Assembly (NCBI RefSeq): GCF_019670105.1
Contig: NZ_AP023032.1
Span: 4,031,001-4,095,000 of the forward strand
Direction of reading: 5' to 3'
DNA length: 64,000 nt
Origin: Agarivorans albus
GTDB taxonomy: Bacteria; Pseudomonadota; Gammaproteobacteria; Enterobacterales; Celerinatantimonadaceae
Made by a program: the position numbers and the translations under genes. The notes below the pieces were generated by a model that was not told the DNA's origin, searched no databases, and saw nothing but the letters and a program-made list of their open reading frames with translations. Below, one piece after another: positions 46,953 through 55,091 of this stretch (positions within the stretch are counted from its first letter, which is position 1; each line of letters opens with the position of its first letter).

Positions 46953-49712
46953 ATGAGTAATCATAGGTTTGGAATGAAGAAAATTCTGGCAGTTAGTGCC
47001 TTAACCATCGCATTAACTGCCTGTGGTGGGGACACCGCAGAACAGCACTTATCTAAGGCTACCGAATACTTAGCAAAAAATGATCAGAACGCTGCAATCA
47101 TCGAACTAAAAAATGCCATAAAAAAAGATGCCTCATTGGCACAGGCACGCTTGAATTTGGGTGAAATTTACCTAGAACGTGGTAACTATCCAGCAGCAGA
47201 AAAAGAGCTACTTAGAGCCTTAGACTTAAACGCTGAAAAACAGCAACTCATTCCCCTACTAGCTAGAACCTATTTAAATCAAAATGAGCCTGAAAAGATA
47301 GGCGAATTGATTACTCAAAATAGACCCTTTGAGGCTGAGCTAGAAACCGAATTACTGGCAATCCACGCCCTTTCGCTATTTAGAAATGGGCAATTTGATC
47401 CGGCTAAAACCACCTTAAACCAGGCCCAAGAGCTTGGTTTTGAAGGCACCTACTCGCGGATGGTAAAAGCCAGTATCTCAGCAGCAGATCAACAATTTGG
47501 GGCTGCCAACGAAACACTGGAACAGCTAAGCCAAGAAGTACCAGACAATACCGATGTATGGCTGCTAAAAGGCCACCTTGCGTCTATGTCTAATGACACA
47601 GAAGTAGCAGTAGAGTCATACAGCAAAGCGGTGGAACTGGCTCCAGATGCTGCTCAGTTCACTTTGTATTTGGCACAAGCTTTAGTAAAAAATAAGCAAT
47701 TTAGCGAAGCGGAGAAATACTTAGACAGTATTTTGAAAATCGCACCAAACCACATGCTTAGCAATCAACTTAAAGCTTATGTACGTTTTCAAGATGAAGA
47801 TTTTGAGAATGCATTTACCTTATCAACTAAAGCCTTGCAAAGTGGTTCTCATAACACTGCTACCCAAATTGTTGCGGGTATCTCTGCTTACAAATTACAA
47901 AAGTACGAACAAGCCTTAACTCAACTAGAACGAGTGATTACTAAAGATCCTCAGAATGCCCTGGCACAACGTTTATACGTAACCACTCAATTTAGAATTG
48001 GCCAATTAGATAACGCCTTCAATCAGCTTAACCAAGCATCGGTTGCTGAGGGCCAAGACAGCGACTTCTTAAGCACAGTGAGCATGCAGCTCAACCGTTT
48101 AGGTCGCACCGAAGAAGCAGTACAAATTGCCGAAAAAGCTGCAAGTTCAGGCGGCTTATCAGAAAAGGCCAAACTGGGTTTACTTAAGCTTAAACAAAAT
48201 GATTTAGATGGAATTGGCATACTCGAAGAGGTGCTAGCTGAAGATCCTGCTCATGCCCAAGCATTTTTAGGTTTACAGACTCATTACTTCCGCCAAGGAA
48301 AAGCTGATGAAGTGCTAAAGTCTCTGGATAGCTGGATAGATGCTCACCCAGAAGATCAAAGTGTAAAACTATTTAAAGGTGCCATTCTTGAGCAGCAAGA
48401 GCGCTATGATGAAGCTCTCGCAGCTTATCAATCAATATTAAAAGACCAACCTGATGACCTAGCAGCAAAACTATTTAGCTCATCGGTTTATGTGCAAAAA
48501 GGCGAAGTAGAAAAAGCCTATGAGATAACCTACGAGGTTAAAACCGAGCAGCCCGAAAACTTACGTGTTTTTGAGTTTCTAATGAGTCACGCTTCTCAGA
48601 TAGAAAAGACTGAGGAGGTAAAGGCACTTCTTGATAAACAACTTGCCGAGGCTCCAGATTCTTCATTGTTGAAAGAACAGTTAGGCCGATACTATTTATT
48701 TACCCGAGAATTTCCTAAAGCCATTGAATCTTTTGAGCAAATTGATGCTTTAACCCGTGAAGACAGAGTTTGGCAATTGATCGGTGATTTGTACCTAGAA
48801 ACGGATAATCAAGAGAAGGCCATTTTAAGTTATCAAGCTTGGCTAGAAAACTCTCCTCTCTCGCTACCGGCGTATGTTAAGAACATCAACATCTTAGAAT
48901 CTTCTGGTAACTTGAAAGAAGCCGTAGCCTTAAGCAATAGAGCAGTAAAACTATATAAAAACAACCAACGTTTACTGTTTGTTCATTCTGTATTGCAGTT
49001 AAAAGCGGGTGATGCCGTAGCCAGCCAAGATGCCCTAAACAACCTTGATGCAAATCAAATGAACACACCAGCGGTTTTGCAGCAGCAAGGTTACATTTAT
49101 TTAGTTCAAGAAAACTGGCCTGCGGCAACGGACACTTTCAATAAACTATATGAAGCTTATCCAAGTACCCAAACCGCCAACCTGTTAATCAAATCATACA
49201 AAGAAGCAGATAAAATCGAGCAAGCCGTTGCTTTCATTAGACAAGCTATCGATGTTCATGGCGAAGCGGCAAAACCTCTTCAACTGCAACTTGCAGAACT
49301 GCAAATGAAAGCTAACCCGCAGCAAGCAATTGAGGAGTACCAAGCGATCATTAAAGATCAGCCGGATAACTTTGTTGCCTGGAACAACCTCGCTTGGGTT
49401 TATCATGACTTAAACGAATTTGAAGTAGCCTTAACTTACGCCAAGCAAGCCCACGAACTAAAGCCGGATATACCACAGGTAAAAGACACCTACGGCTACA
49501 TGTTACTTAAGTCAGGGAAAATAGTAGAAGCAACTAAAGCGCTTGAAGATAGTTACAAGCAAGATGCTAGTAATGAGGTAGGTTTGCATTTAGCAGAAGC
49601 ACTAATTGCAAATAAGCAAACCAAAGAAGCTAAACAGCTACTCGATGGATTAATAAATATTGAGCCAGAGTTAGCCAATAAAAAAGCTGAACTAGAAGCT
49701 CAGCTAAATTAA
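46953..49712 (+). CDS. prsT: PEP-CTERM system TPR-repeat lipoprotein PrsT
   Basis: A 919-residue lipoprotein with the lipobox LTACGG (Cys near residue 23). The rest is about 20 tetratricopeptide repeats, beginning AEQHLSKATEYLAKNDQNAA and running to the end; typical units contain a Leu/Ala-rich helix pair such as ARLNLGEIYLERGNYPAAEKE. This matches TIGR02917 PrsT, a protein found only with exosortase A systems. It probably acts as a periplasmic or outer-membrane scaffold. AGGGA precedes the ATG. It is transcribed alone, divergent from the tviB-like gene. Confidence 0.93.
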   Translation: MSNHRFGMKKILAVSALTIALTACGGDTAEQHLSKATEYLAKNDQNAAIIELKNAIKKDASLAQARLNLGEIYLERGNYPAAEKELLRALDLNAEKQQLIPLLARTYLNQNEPEKIGELITQNRPFEAELETELLAIHALSLFRNGQFDPAKTTLNQAQELGFEGTYSRMVKASISAADQQFGAANETLEQLSQEVPDNTDVWLLKGHLASMSNDTEVAVESYSKAVELAPDAAQFTLYLAQALVKNKQFSEAEKYLDSILKIAPNHMLSNQLKAYVRFQDEDFENAFTLSTKALQSGSHNTATQIVAGISAYKLQKYEQALTQLERVITKDPQNALAQRLYVTTQFRIGQLDNAFNQLNQASVAEGQDSDFLSTVSMQLNRLGRTEEAVQIAEKAASSGGLSEKAKLGLLKLKQNDLDGIGILEEVLAEDPAHAQAFLGLQTHYFRQGKADEVLKSLDSWIDAHPEDQSVKLFKGAILEQQERYDEALAAYQSILKDQPDDLAAKLFSSSVYVQKGEVEKAYEITYEVKTEQPENLRVFEFLMSHASQIEKTEEVKALLDKQLAEAPDSSLLKEQLGRYYLFTREFPKAIESFEQIDALTREDRVWQLIGDLYLETDNQEKAILSYQAWLENSPLSLPAYVKNINILESSGNLKEAVALSNRAVKLYKNNQRLLFVHSVLQLKAGDAVASQDALNNLDANQMNTPAVLQQQGYIYLVQENWPAATDTFNKLYEAYPSTQTANLLIKSYKEADKIEQAVAFIRQAIDVHGEAAKPLQLQLAELQMKANPQQAIEEYQAIIKDQPDNFVAWNNLAWVYHDLNEFEVALTYAKQAHELKPDIPQVKDTYGYMLLKSGKIVEATKALEDSYKQDASNEVGLHLAEALIANKQTKEAKQLLDGLINIEPELANKKAELEAQLN

Positions 49713-49720
49713 TCTATATA

Positions 49721-49744
49721 GCCCTAATAAGACTTTATTGGGGC
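49721..49744. terminator. Hairpin at the prsT / acyltransferase convergence
   Basis: A 10-bp stem (GCCCTAATAA / TTATTGGGGC, one G-T pair) with a 4-nt loop overlaps the stop codon of the convergent acyltransferase. T-tracts are weak on both sides. Confidence 0.4.
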
Positions 49745-50691
49745 AAATATAAACCTTTAGATTCACACCATTTATGGCTCTCTCGTAACGATATGTTCGG
49801 AGAGTCATTTTTATAGAAACTCGGTGAATACATTTTTTTAATATAGTCATCATTGTCATCATTGTTTCTTGCTGCTAGACAACCCTTCTCTACCTCTTTA
49901 TCAATATTACGCATCAAGACTTGAAAGCCTACCGGTAACGTACGTGTAAGTGTTCCTGCACTAATGTAGTAAGGCGCACGTAAGCCATGATACTCAATAG
50001 CTGGACCAAGCTGCTCAAACTTAATGCCTAAAAAGCTCATACTTCTAGCAAGACGCGGCTCCATCATAACAAACGCGTGATGGGTGCCAGCTCGCACAGC
50101 TAGAGCGGCAATAGACAAATACAAACCAATAGCTAAAAAAGGAAAGCAACGTAACTCTTCCTCAGAATAGGTTTGCTCATTGATCGCACCAGAGGCAGCA
50201 CCATCAAAGTTATCCGCTTTACGACGTCGGAATTGTGGGCGAACCGCTAAACGCGATATTTCACAAATTTCGCTTCTAGCAAATTGCGAAGGGTGATATT
50301 TAGCACCTTCAATAGCATTAGAACAAAACTTCTCGATGGGCAGTAACTCATCTTTACTAGAAGGAGATACTATTCGCACACAGCCTGCATAGTTGGTACT
50401 AGGTTTGTGCTCGATTAAACAAAAGCGAGAGTATTCATCAAACTCATCTTGTTCCATACCGTTTTCACGGACTGGCTCAAAATTAAGTTCCTCACAGTAT
50501 ACGTCATGACGAATTCGAAATGCTTCTTGTACGGTATCGGTTTTATAAGCAACTACCGGGCGAAGATACTCTGCAAAGTGCTGAGCAATTAGCTTAGCTT
50601 CTCGCTTAACCAATAACGAAATGCCACCTCTCACAACAGCCCCAAGATAAGGGATACTTGCTAGGTTTTTCACATGTTTGTTTCGGATCAT
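49735..50691 (-). CDS. Exosortase-associated acyltransferase, FeeM/LuxI-like
   Basis: A 318-residue GNAT-fold protein of the TIGR03694 group, restricted to exosortase-bearing bacteria. Visible family features are AFRIRHDVYCEELNFEP near residue 57 and ICEISRLAVRPQFRRR near 145, which resemble autoinducer synthases and N-acyl amino-acid synthases (FeeM). Published work has linked long-chain N-acyl amino-acid synthases to PEP-CTERM systems. It should move a fatty acyl chain from ACP to an amino acid or similar amine; the exact product is inferred. No sigma-54 site is seen before it. Confidence 0.85.
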   Translation of the reverse strand: MIRNKHVKNLASIPYLGAVVRGGISLLVKREAKLIAQHFAEYLRPVVAYKTDTVQEAFRIRHDVYCEELNFEPVRENGMEQDEFDEYSRFCLIEHKPSTNYAGCVRIVSPSSKDELLPIEKFCSNAIEGAKYHPSQFARSEICEISRLAVRPQFRRRKADNFDGAASGAINEQTYSEEELRCFPFLAIGLYLSIAALAVRAGTHHAFVMMEPRLARSMSFLGIKFEQLGPAIEYHGLRAPYYISAGTLTRTLPVGFQVLMRNIDKEVEKGCLAARNNDDNDDYIKKMYSPSFYKNDSPNISLRESHKWCESKGLYLPQ

Positions 50692-50781
50692 AAAGCGCTC
50701 TCAAAGCTTCAAACTTTCTAAACATAACATTTAGATTTTAGAAACAATTTAGAATTATAAAAGGCAGGCTTGCAGAAAAAA

Positions 50782-50808
50782 CAAAGCGCAGAACTAGGCT
50801 GCGCTTTG
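50782..50808 (-). terminator. Terminator after the first PEP-CTERM gene
   Basis: A 10-bp perfect stem CAAAGCGCAG / CTGCGCTTTG with a 7-nt loop and an A-run on the plus strand (U-tract in the minus-strand RNA). Confidence 0.88.
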
Positions 50809-50847
50809 GATGTACAATGCTAAAACTTAGCGACTTTTAATTAAGCA

Positions 50848-51771
50848 TTATGCGCGGCGACGAACAGCTGCCAAGCCTAATAGACCTAATCCAAAGATAG
50901 CTAATGTTCCTGGCTCTGATACTTGTGCAGCAGAGATAGCGAAACCAGCTTTCAATTCGTTAGTTTTATCTTCTTCTGTAAGGAAGCCAATACAAGTTGC
51001 GTTTGGTCCACAATCAATATCACCTAATACTTCTAAACCTTGTAGGCGAGTAGTTAGGGTGTATACATAGTCATCGTAACCTGGAATTGGTAGTACGAAG
51101 CTATTTGTTAAGTAAATGTCATCACCCACTTCTGTGTATGTAACATCTGGACCCAACACGATAGTGAATAAGTCAGAACAGCCTTCTTGGTTAATACCGG
51201 CTTGTCCTACCAACTGAGTTGGCTCGTACTTACAAACATTGTTAGTTGGTGTGTTGTAGGTTTCTTCAAAAATCACACCGAACTGAAGTACAGGTGCTGG
51301 AGCTAATGGGAAAGCAACAGGTGCTGTAGGTGCAAGGAACAAACCATCAAACAATGTAGCTGCTACTAGAGTATCACCAGTTACACCCCAGTTTTCGTGT
51401 ACAAGGCCAGTACCTTCTGAAAATGCTAGAGCACCAACACCATCTACAACACTGGTAGTCACAGTACCTGATTTAGAATCTTCAATATTCAAAGCACTTT
51501 TCTTAAGATCTGGGTTTTCAGCAGCGTACGGGTCACCCCAAGCAAGAGACTTAGGAAGCTCGCCACCAAAAAGTGGGTCAAAATCATCTAAAGTTTCGCC
51601 AGTTGCATCAATACCCGTTGGGTCAATTGAACCAGCATCAGAAGTCCACTGATCGAAACCAGCTTCGTTTAGGTAATCCCAGTCAGTGATAAGAGCAGCG
51701 TTAGCAGAGATGCTTGCAAAACCTAAGCTAGCCGCCAAGCATGTAAGTTTTAATTTGTTCATGTCACCCAT
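50848..51771 (-). CDS. PEP-CTERM sorting-domain protein (copy 1)
   Basis: A 307-residue exported protein. The signal peptide is MNKLKLTCLAASLGFASISA (start at the second Met, 51762, or at 51771). The C-terminus has the sorting signal: SEPGT, a hydrophobic helix GLGLLGLAA, then VRRRA. Exosortase A should cut near the PEP-like motif and pass the protein to the surface. The mature part is acidic, has paired Cys (CKY, EGCSD, DCGPNATC) and no recognised enzyme domain. It is a close paralogue of the protein at 52207, driven by its own sigma-54 promoter. Confidence 0.92.
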   Translation of the reverse strand: MGDMNKLKLTCLAASLGFASISANAALITDWDYLNEAGFDQWTSDAGSIDPTGIDATGETLDDFDPLFGGELPKSLAWGDPYAAENPDLKKSALNIEDSKSGTVTTSVVDGVGALAFSEGTGLVHENWGVTGDTLVAATLFDGLFLAPTAPVAFPLAPAPVLQFGVIFEETYNTPTNNVCKYEPTQLVGQAGINQEGCSDLFTIVLGPDVTYTEVGDDIYLTNSFVLPIPGYDDYVYTLTTRLQGLEVLGDIDCGPNATCIGFLTEEDKTNELKAGFAISAAQVSEPGTLAIFGLGLLGLAAVRRRA

Positions 51772-51809
51772 CCATTTGGTCAGTACGATTCGAAATACAA
51801 GTCATACAA

Positions 51810-51825
51810 AGCAATCTAGGTGCCA
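51810..51825 (-). promoter_or_regulatory. Sigma-54 promoter of PEP-CTERM copy 1
   Basis: On the minus strand the sequence is TGGCACCTAGATTGCT, which matches the consensus TGGCACG-N4-TTGCW at all key bases and spacing. The gene starts 39 nt downstream. The transcription start should fall near 51799. Confidence 0.93.
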
Positions 51826-51887
51826 ACTTTAAAAAACCTTTAAAAGCAGTAGCTTAAGAAATAACCAAATCATTGAAGTAAATAGGA

Positions 51888-51910
51888 TGTAAAAATTACT
51901 GACACAAAAA
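51888..51910 (-). promoter_or_regulatory. Candidate PrsR enhancer site, copy 1
   Basis: A 23-nt element matching the element at 53238-53260 at 21 positions. It has a dyad TGTAA-N7-TGACA. It lies exactly 62 nt upstream of the -24 box, the same distance as at the paralogue. Binding by PrsR is inference from locus content and from how sigma-54 activators work. Confidence 0.7.
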
Positions 51911-51932
51911 CCCATTATGTTTACCACCGTAA

Positions 51933-51968
51933 AAGATCCTTAAGATCCTTAAGATCCTTAAGATCCTT
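51933..51968. repeat. Four exact copies of a 9-bp repeat
   Basis: The unit AAGATCCTT is repeated four times without change, in the gap between the two PEP-CTERM genes, about 20 nt beyond the enhancer-like element. A short open frame over it is a by-product of the repeat. The rest of 51911-52160 shows nothing else I can support. Confidence 0.9.
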
Positions 51969-52160
51969 GTTCTAAAGCTTAATGTATGAAGATTACCCTT
52001 ACTAAATCCAATTAACGATTTACCTTGGACCAACAAACAACATTCTGCTGTTAAGTTGCTAAGCACTATAAAGGTAGATGAGAAAGCAGAACCTTCGAAC
52101 AAGACAGTTACGATTGAGAATTTGAGCTTTGGAAGTGAGAGTTTCTTGAAGGAAATAAAA

Positions 52161-52190
52161 AATTACTGCTGCGAAAGCGCAGCAGTAATT
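52161..52190 (-). terminator. Terminator after the second PEP-CTERM gene
   Basis: A perfect 13-bp stem AATTACTGCTGCG / CGCAGCAGTAATT with the loop AAAG, followed on the minus strand by TTTTATTT. It separates this gene from copy 1. Confidence 0.93.
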
Positions 52191-52206
52191 ATATAAGAGC
52201 AGCTAA

Positions 52207-53118
52207 TTAAGCGCGGCGACGAACAGAAGCCAAACCTAGCAAACCTAAGCCAAAGATAGCTAAAGTACCTGGCTCAGTTACTTGAGCAGCAGAAATAGCG
52301 AAAGCTGCCTTTAATTCGTTCTTCTGGTTTTCTTCAGTTAAGAAACCAATACATGTAGAGTCAGGACCACAATCTAGATTATCTAATACAGTTAAGCCTT
52401 GAAGACGAGTAGTTAAGGTATACACGTAATCGTCAAAACCAGGAATTGGTAGAATGAAGCTGTTTTGAAGGTAGATATCGTCACCAACTTCAGTAAACGT
52501 AACTCCGTCATCTAGTACCAATGTGAATAAGTCAGCACAACCAGCTTCATTAATGCCAGCTTCACCTACTTTAGTATCACCGTATTTACAGGTGTCATTA
52601 GTAGGAGTGTTGTACGTTTCTTCAAACAATACATCAAACTCAAGAACCGGCGCAGGAAGTGCAGGGCCAACAAAAGGAGCTAGAGGTTGCAGAAACAAGC
52701 CATCAAACAAAACTGCTGAAGACAAAGTATTGCCAGTTACACCCCAGTTTTCATGGGTAAGGCCTGTACCTGTTACGAAATCCAATGCACCAACACCGTC
52801 AACTACACTTGTACTTACTTGACCAGACTGAGCGTCGTCAATCTCAAGTGAACTTTTGATAAGTTGAGGATTTACAGCGCCGTATGGTGTACCCCATGCA
52901 AGGCTTTTAGGTAACTCACCACCAAAAAGAGGATCAAACTCATCGGCTGTTGCGCCGCCGGTATCAATACCTAGTTGGCCAGCGTTTGAACTCCACTCTT
53001 TAAAACCCGCATCATTCGAGTAATTCCATTCAGTGATTAGTTCAGCGTTAGCAGAAATACTTGCAAATCCTAGGCCTGCAGCCAAGCAAGTAAGTTTCAA
53101 TTTGTTCATTTCACCCAT
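52207..53118 (-). CDS. PEP-CTERM sorting-domain protein (copy 2)
   Basis: A 303-residue paralogue of the protein at 50848 with the same signal peptide pattern (MNKLKLTCLAAGLGFASISA) and sorting end TEPGT, GLGLLGLAS, VRRRA. The copies share long blocks, for example FDPLFGGELPKSLAWG, ENWGVTG, VFEETYNTPTN-like segments and YVYTLTTRLQGL. Differences cluster in the N-terminal quarter. It should be an exosortase A substrate exported to the surface. It has its own sigma-54 promoter and terminator. The start is the Met at 53118 or three codons on. Confidence 0.92.
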   Translation of the reverse strand: MGEMNKLKLTCLAAGLGFASISANAELITEWNYSNDAGFKEWSSNAGQLGIDTGGATADEFDPLFGGELPKSLAWGTPYGAVNPQLIKSSLEIDDAQSGQVSTSVVDGVGALDFVTGTGLTHENWGVTGNTLSSAVLFDGLFLQPLAPFVGPALPAPVLEFDVLFEETYNTPTNDTCKYGDTKVGEAGINEAGCADLFTLVLDDGVTFTEVGDDIYLQNSFILPIPGFDDYVYTLTTRLQGLTVLDNLDCGPDSTCIGFLTEENQKNELKAAFAISAAQVTEPGTLAIFGLGLLGLASVRRRA

Positions 53119-53159
53119 CCAATTTGGTAATAGCGTTTAGATATAAAGACCGTGCATAA

Positions 53160-53175
53160 AGCAAAACTCGGGCCA
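53160..53175 (-). promoter_or_regulatory. Sigma-54 promoter of PEP-CTERM copy 2
   Basis: On the minus strand the sequence is TGGCCCGAGTTTTGCT, with GG and GC at exact -24/-12 spacing. The gene starts 42 nt downstream. Confidence 0.9.
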
Positions 53176-53237
53176 AATATAATTAATCAATATTAACAAA
53201 TAGTTATACTCTAAAAACAAATAAATCAATTATGATG

Positions 53238-53260
53238 TGTAAAACTTACTGACATAAAAA
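53238..53260 (-). promoter_or_regulatory. Candidate PrsR enhancer site, copy 2
   Basis: This is the partner of the element at 51888-51910 (21 of 23 identical), with the dyad TGTAA-N7-TGACA, again exactly 62 nt above the -24 box. It begins 5 nt after the stop codon of the ThiF-like gene. Confidence 0.7.
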
Positions 53261-53264
53261 ACGC

Positions 53265-54131
53265 TCAGCTTTCTTCTTTTAAAACTATCTTTTTGGCTAT
53301 CTTAAATACCATTCGCTGCAAGGGATTACGATTACCCATTGGTCGCCACGTTTTCTTAAATCGATTTCGATAAGCATCAAAATGTAAACCGTAAGGTGCG
53401 GTAATTAGATCTCCACGATTAAGTAGGATTTTTAAAACATACGTACCCGCTATACCACCACACATCTTCACCGCCATAGGCATCGATGGTCCTTTTTTAG
53501 CGTGAAAATCTGCTCGACTAGGGTCAACTAGATAAGGGCGCTGCAACATTGCGGGGGATAAACCAATTAAGAACTTAATATATTGCTCGTTTTCACTAGT
53601 GGCATCTTCAAATCGAAAATACTCTTCGTAATTCATACTGCCAGGCATAAAACACAAAAATGCACAGCCCATACCTAACGGGGCAGCAGTAACTAAGGGG
53701 ATCTTTTTCTCTAAACACTTTTGAAAGACCAACTTTCGCGCAGCCAAGGCAAAAAAGTCTAGGCTATCTACATATACGTCCACACCTTCAAGGAACTCAT
53801 CAACATTGTGCTCAAAAATACCTTCAGGGAAGGACTTCACCTCCGCTTCAGGGTTTATATCTAAGCAGATGTTTTCCATTACTTTTACTTTGTCTTGGCC
53901 AACGGTAGACATAAACGCGCCAGCTTGACGATTAAAGTTGTGAACTTCATATTCATCAAAATCAGAAATGTGAAACTTGCCAACCCCCAAGCGCGCCAAG
54001 GTAACAATGTGCTCACTGCCAACGCCCCCGGCCCCCGCCATTGCAACACGCTTTCCACGTAACACCTGTTGCTCTGCTTCCGTTACCCAACCGATATTCC
54101 GAGAAAACGCATCTTCGTAATTAAAACTCAT
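53265..54131 (-). CDS. ThiF/HesA/MoeB-family E1-like adenylyltransferase
   Basis: A 288-residue cytoplasmic protein. The nucleotide-binding loop is AGAGGVGSEHIVTLARLGVG (Gly33-Gly38), followed by Asp57, Asp59 and NFNRQ (residues 65-69), the ATP-binding signature of E1-like enzymes. The later DSLDFFALAARK corresponds to the adenylation helix. The CxxC zinc pairs of MoeB/ThiF are not seen, and a rhodanese domain is absent. No ubiquitin-like partner is nearby. Its target could be a terminal carboxylate of a peptide or protein of this locus (inference). It is upstream of, and on the same strand as, PEP-CTERM copy 2. Confidence 0.82.
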   Translation of the reverse strand: MSFNYEDAFSRNIGWVTEAEQQVLRGKRVAMAGAGGVGSEHIVTLARLGVGKFHISDFDEYEVHNFNRQAGAFMSTVGQDKVKVMENICLDINPEAEVKSFPEGIFEHNVDEFLEGVDVYVDSLDFFALAARKLVFQKCLEKKIPLVTAAPLGMGCAFLCFMPGSMNYEEYFRFEDATSENEQYIKFLIGLSPAMLQRPYLVDPSRADFHAKKGPSMPMAVKMCGGIAGTYVLKILLNRGDLITAPYGLHFDAYRNRFKKTWRPMGNRNPLQRMVFKIAKKIVLKEES

Positions 54132-54255
54132 AACTAGTTAGCCTTATAAGATTGACGACATCCATTCGCCTGCATATAACCACGAACAACATAGCAACTT
54201 GCTCTAATGCATAGTAAAAATTAAGATTAAAAGGTCATTCAAGGAAGAATATAGT

Positions 54256-55008
54256 ATGAAACTCGCCTTCATCGTAATCCTAGCCTCTTTTTCATCTCTG
54301 TTTAGTGTAGAAGCTTCCAGCGCACTTGCAGACACTATAGAAAAAATCAAACCGTCTGTTGTAGGAATTGGCACCTACAATAAACTAAATTCTCCTAGAG
54401 CCAGCTTGCGCGGTACCGGATTTGTTGTTGGCTCTCACCTTATCGCCACCAATGCACATGTGATCCCAAAAAGCCTAAACCAACAACAAAACGAAAAGTT
54501 AGTTGTATTTGTTGGCCAAGGTCGCTCGCCAGAACTACGTATTGCCAGCGTAGTTGCTAGCATTGAACAACACGATTTAGCCATACTAAAAATTGAAGGC
54601 AAAGCCCTAAAACCGCTAATGCTTTCAAACCAGAAAGTTCACGAAGGAGAACTATATGCCTTCACGGGCTTCCCAATAGGTGCTGTATTAGGCCTATATC
54701 CAGTTACGCACCGCGGGATTATCTCAAGTATTACACCCGTGGTTATACCGGCGAGAAATGCCAGCGAACTAAACCTTGCTCAATTAAAACGTCTCAAATC
54801 ACCCTATAATATTTATCAACTTGATGCCACTGCCTATCCTGGTAATAGTGGCAGCCCCCTCTATCACCCAGAAACAGGCGAAGTTATCGCTATCATCAAT
54901 AAAGTTTTTGTCAAAACGACCAAAGAAGCCGTGTTGGCTGACCCAAGCGCGATCAGTTATGCCATTCCGGTAATTCATCTAAAGCAACTTCTCAGCAGCC
55001 TGAAGTAG
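54256..55008 (+). CDS. Secreted trypsin-like serine protease
   Basis: A 250-residue protease with a signal peptide (FIVILASFSSLFSVEASS). The catalytic triad is His68 (TNAHVI), Asp107 (EQHDLAIL) and Ser198 (YPGNSGSPLY), as in the S1/DegP-like clan. There is no PDZ domain, so it is a minimal protease of the periplasm or outside. It is divergent from the ThiF-like gene with a 124-nt gap and ends at a bidirectional terminator. A link to PEP-CTERM maturation is possible but unproven. Confidence 0.88.
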   Translation: MKLAFIVILASFSSLFSVEASSALADTIEKIKPSVVGIGTYNKLNSPRASLRGTGFVVGSHLIATNAHVIPKSLNQQQNEKLVVFVGQGRSPELRIASVVASIEQHDLAILKIEGKALKPLMLSNQKVHEGELYAFTGFPIGAVLGLYPVTHRGIISSITPVVIPARNASELNLAQLKRLKSPYNIYQLDATAYPGNSGSPLYHPETGEVIAIINKVFVKTTKEAVLADPSAISYAIPVIHLKQLLSSLK

Positions 55009-55034
55009 TGTTTTGAAAACTTACGGATACAAAA

Positions 55035-55056
55035 AAGCCCTTATAAGTAAGGGCTT
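55035..55056. terminator. Bidirectional terminator, protease/ssb
   Basis: A 9-bp perfect stem AAGCCCTTA / TAAGGGCTT with the loop TAAG and an A-run on the left, between the convergent protease gene and ssb. Confidence 0.88.
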
Positions 55057-55091
55057 AATTAGTATTCGTACACTTCTAAGAAATCCTGTTT

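Noticed and set aside
50692..50847. PrsR-type control of the FeeM-like acyltransferase
   Set aside because: I found neither a -24/-12 pair nor the 23-nt element in its upstream region.
51896..52102. Small minus-strand gene between the PEP-CTERM genes
   Set aside because: Its product is mostly a translation of the 9-bp repeat (Arg-Ile-Leu units), with no ribosome site; it overlaps the regulatory region.
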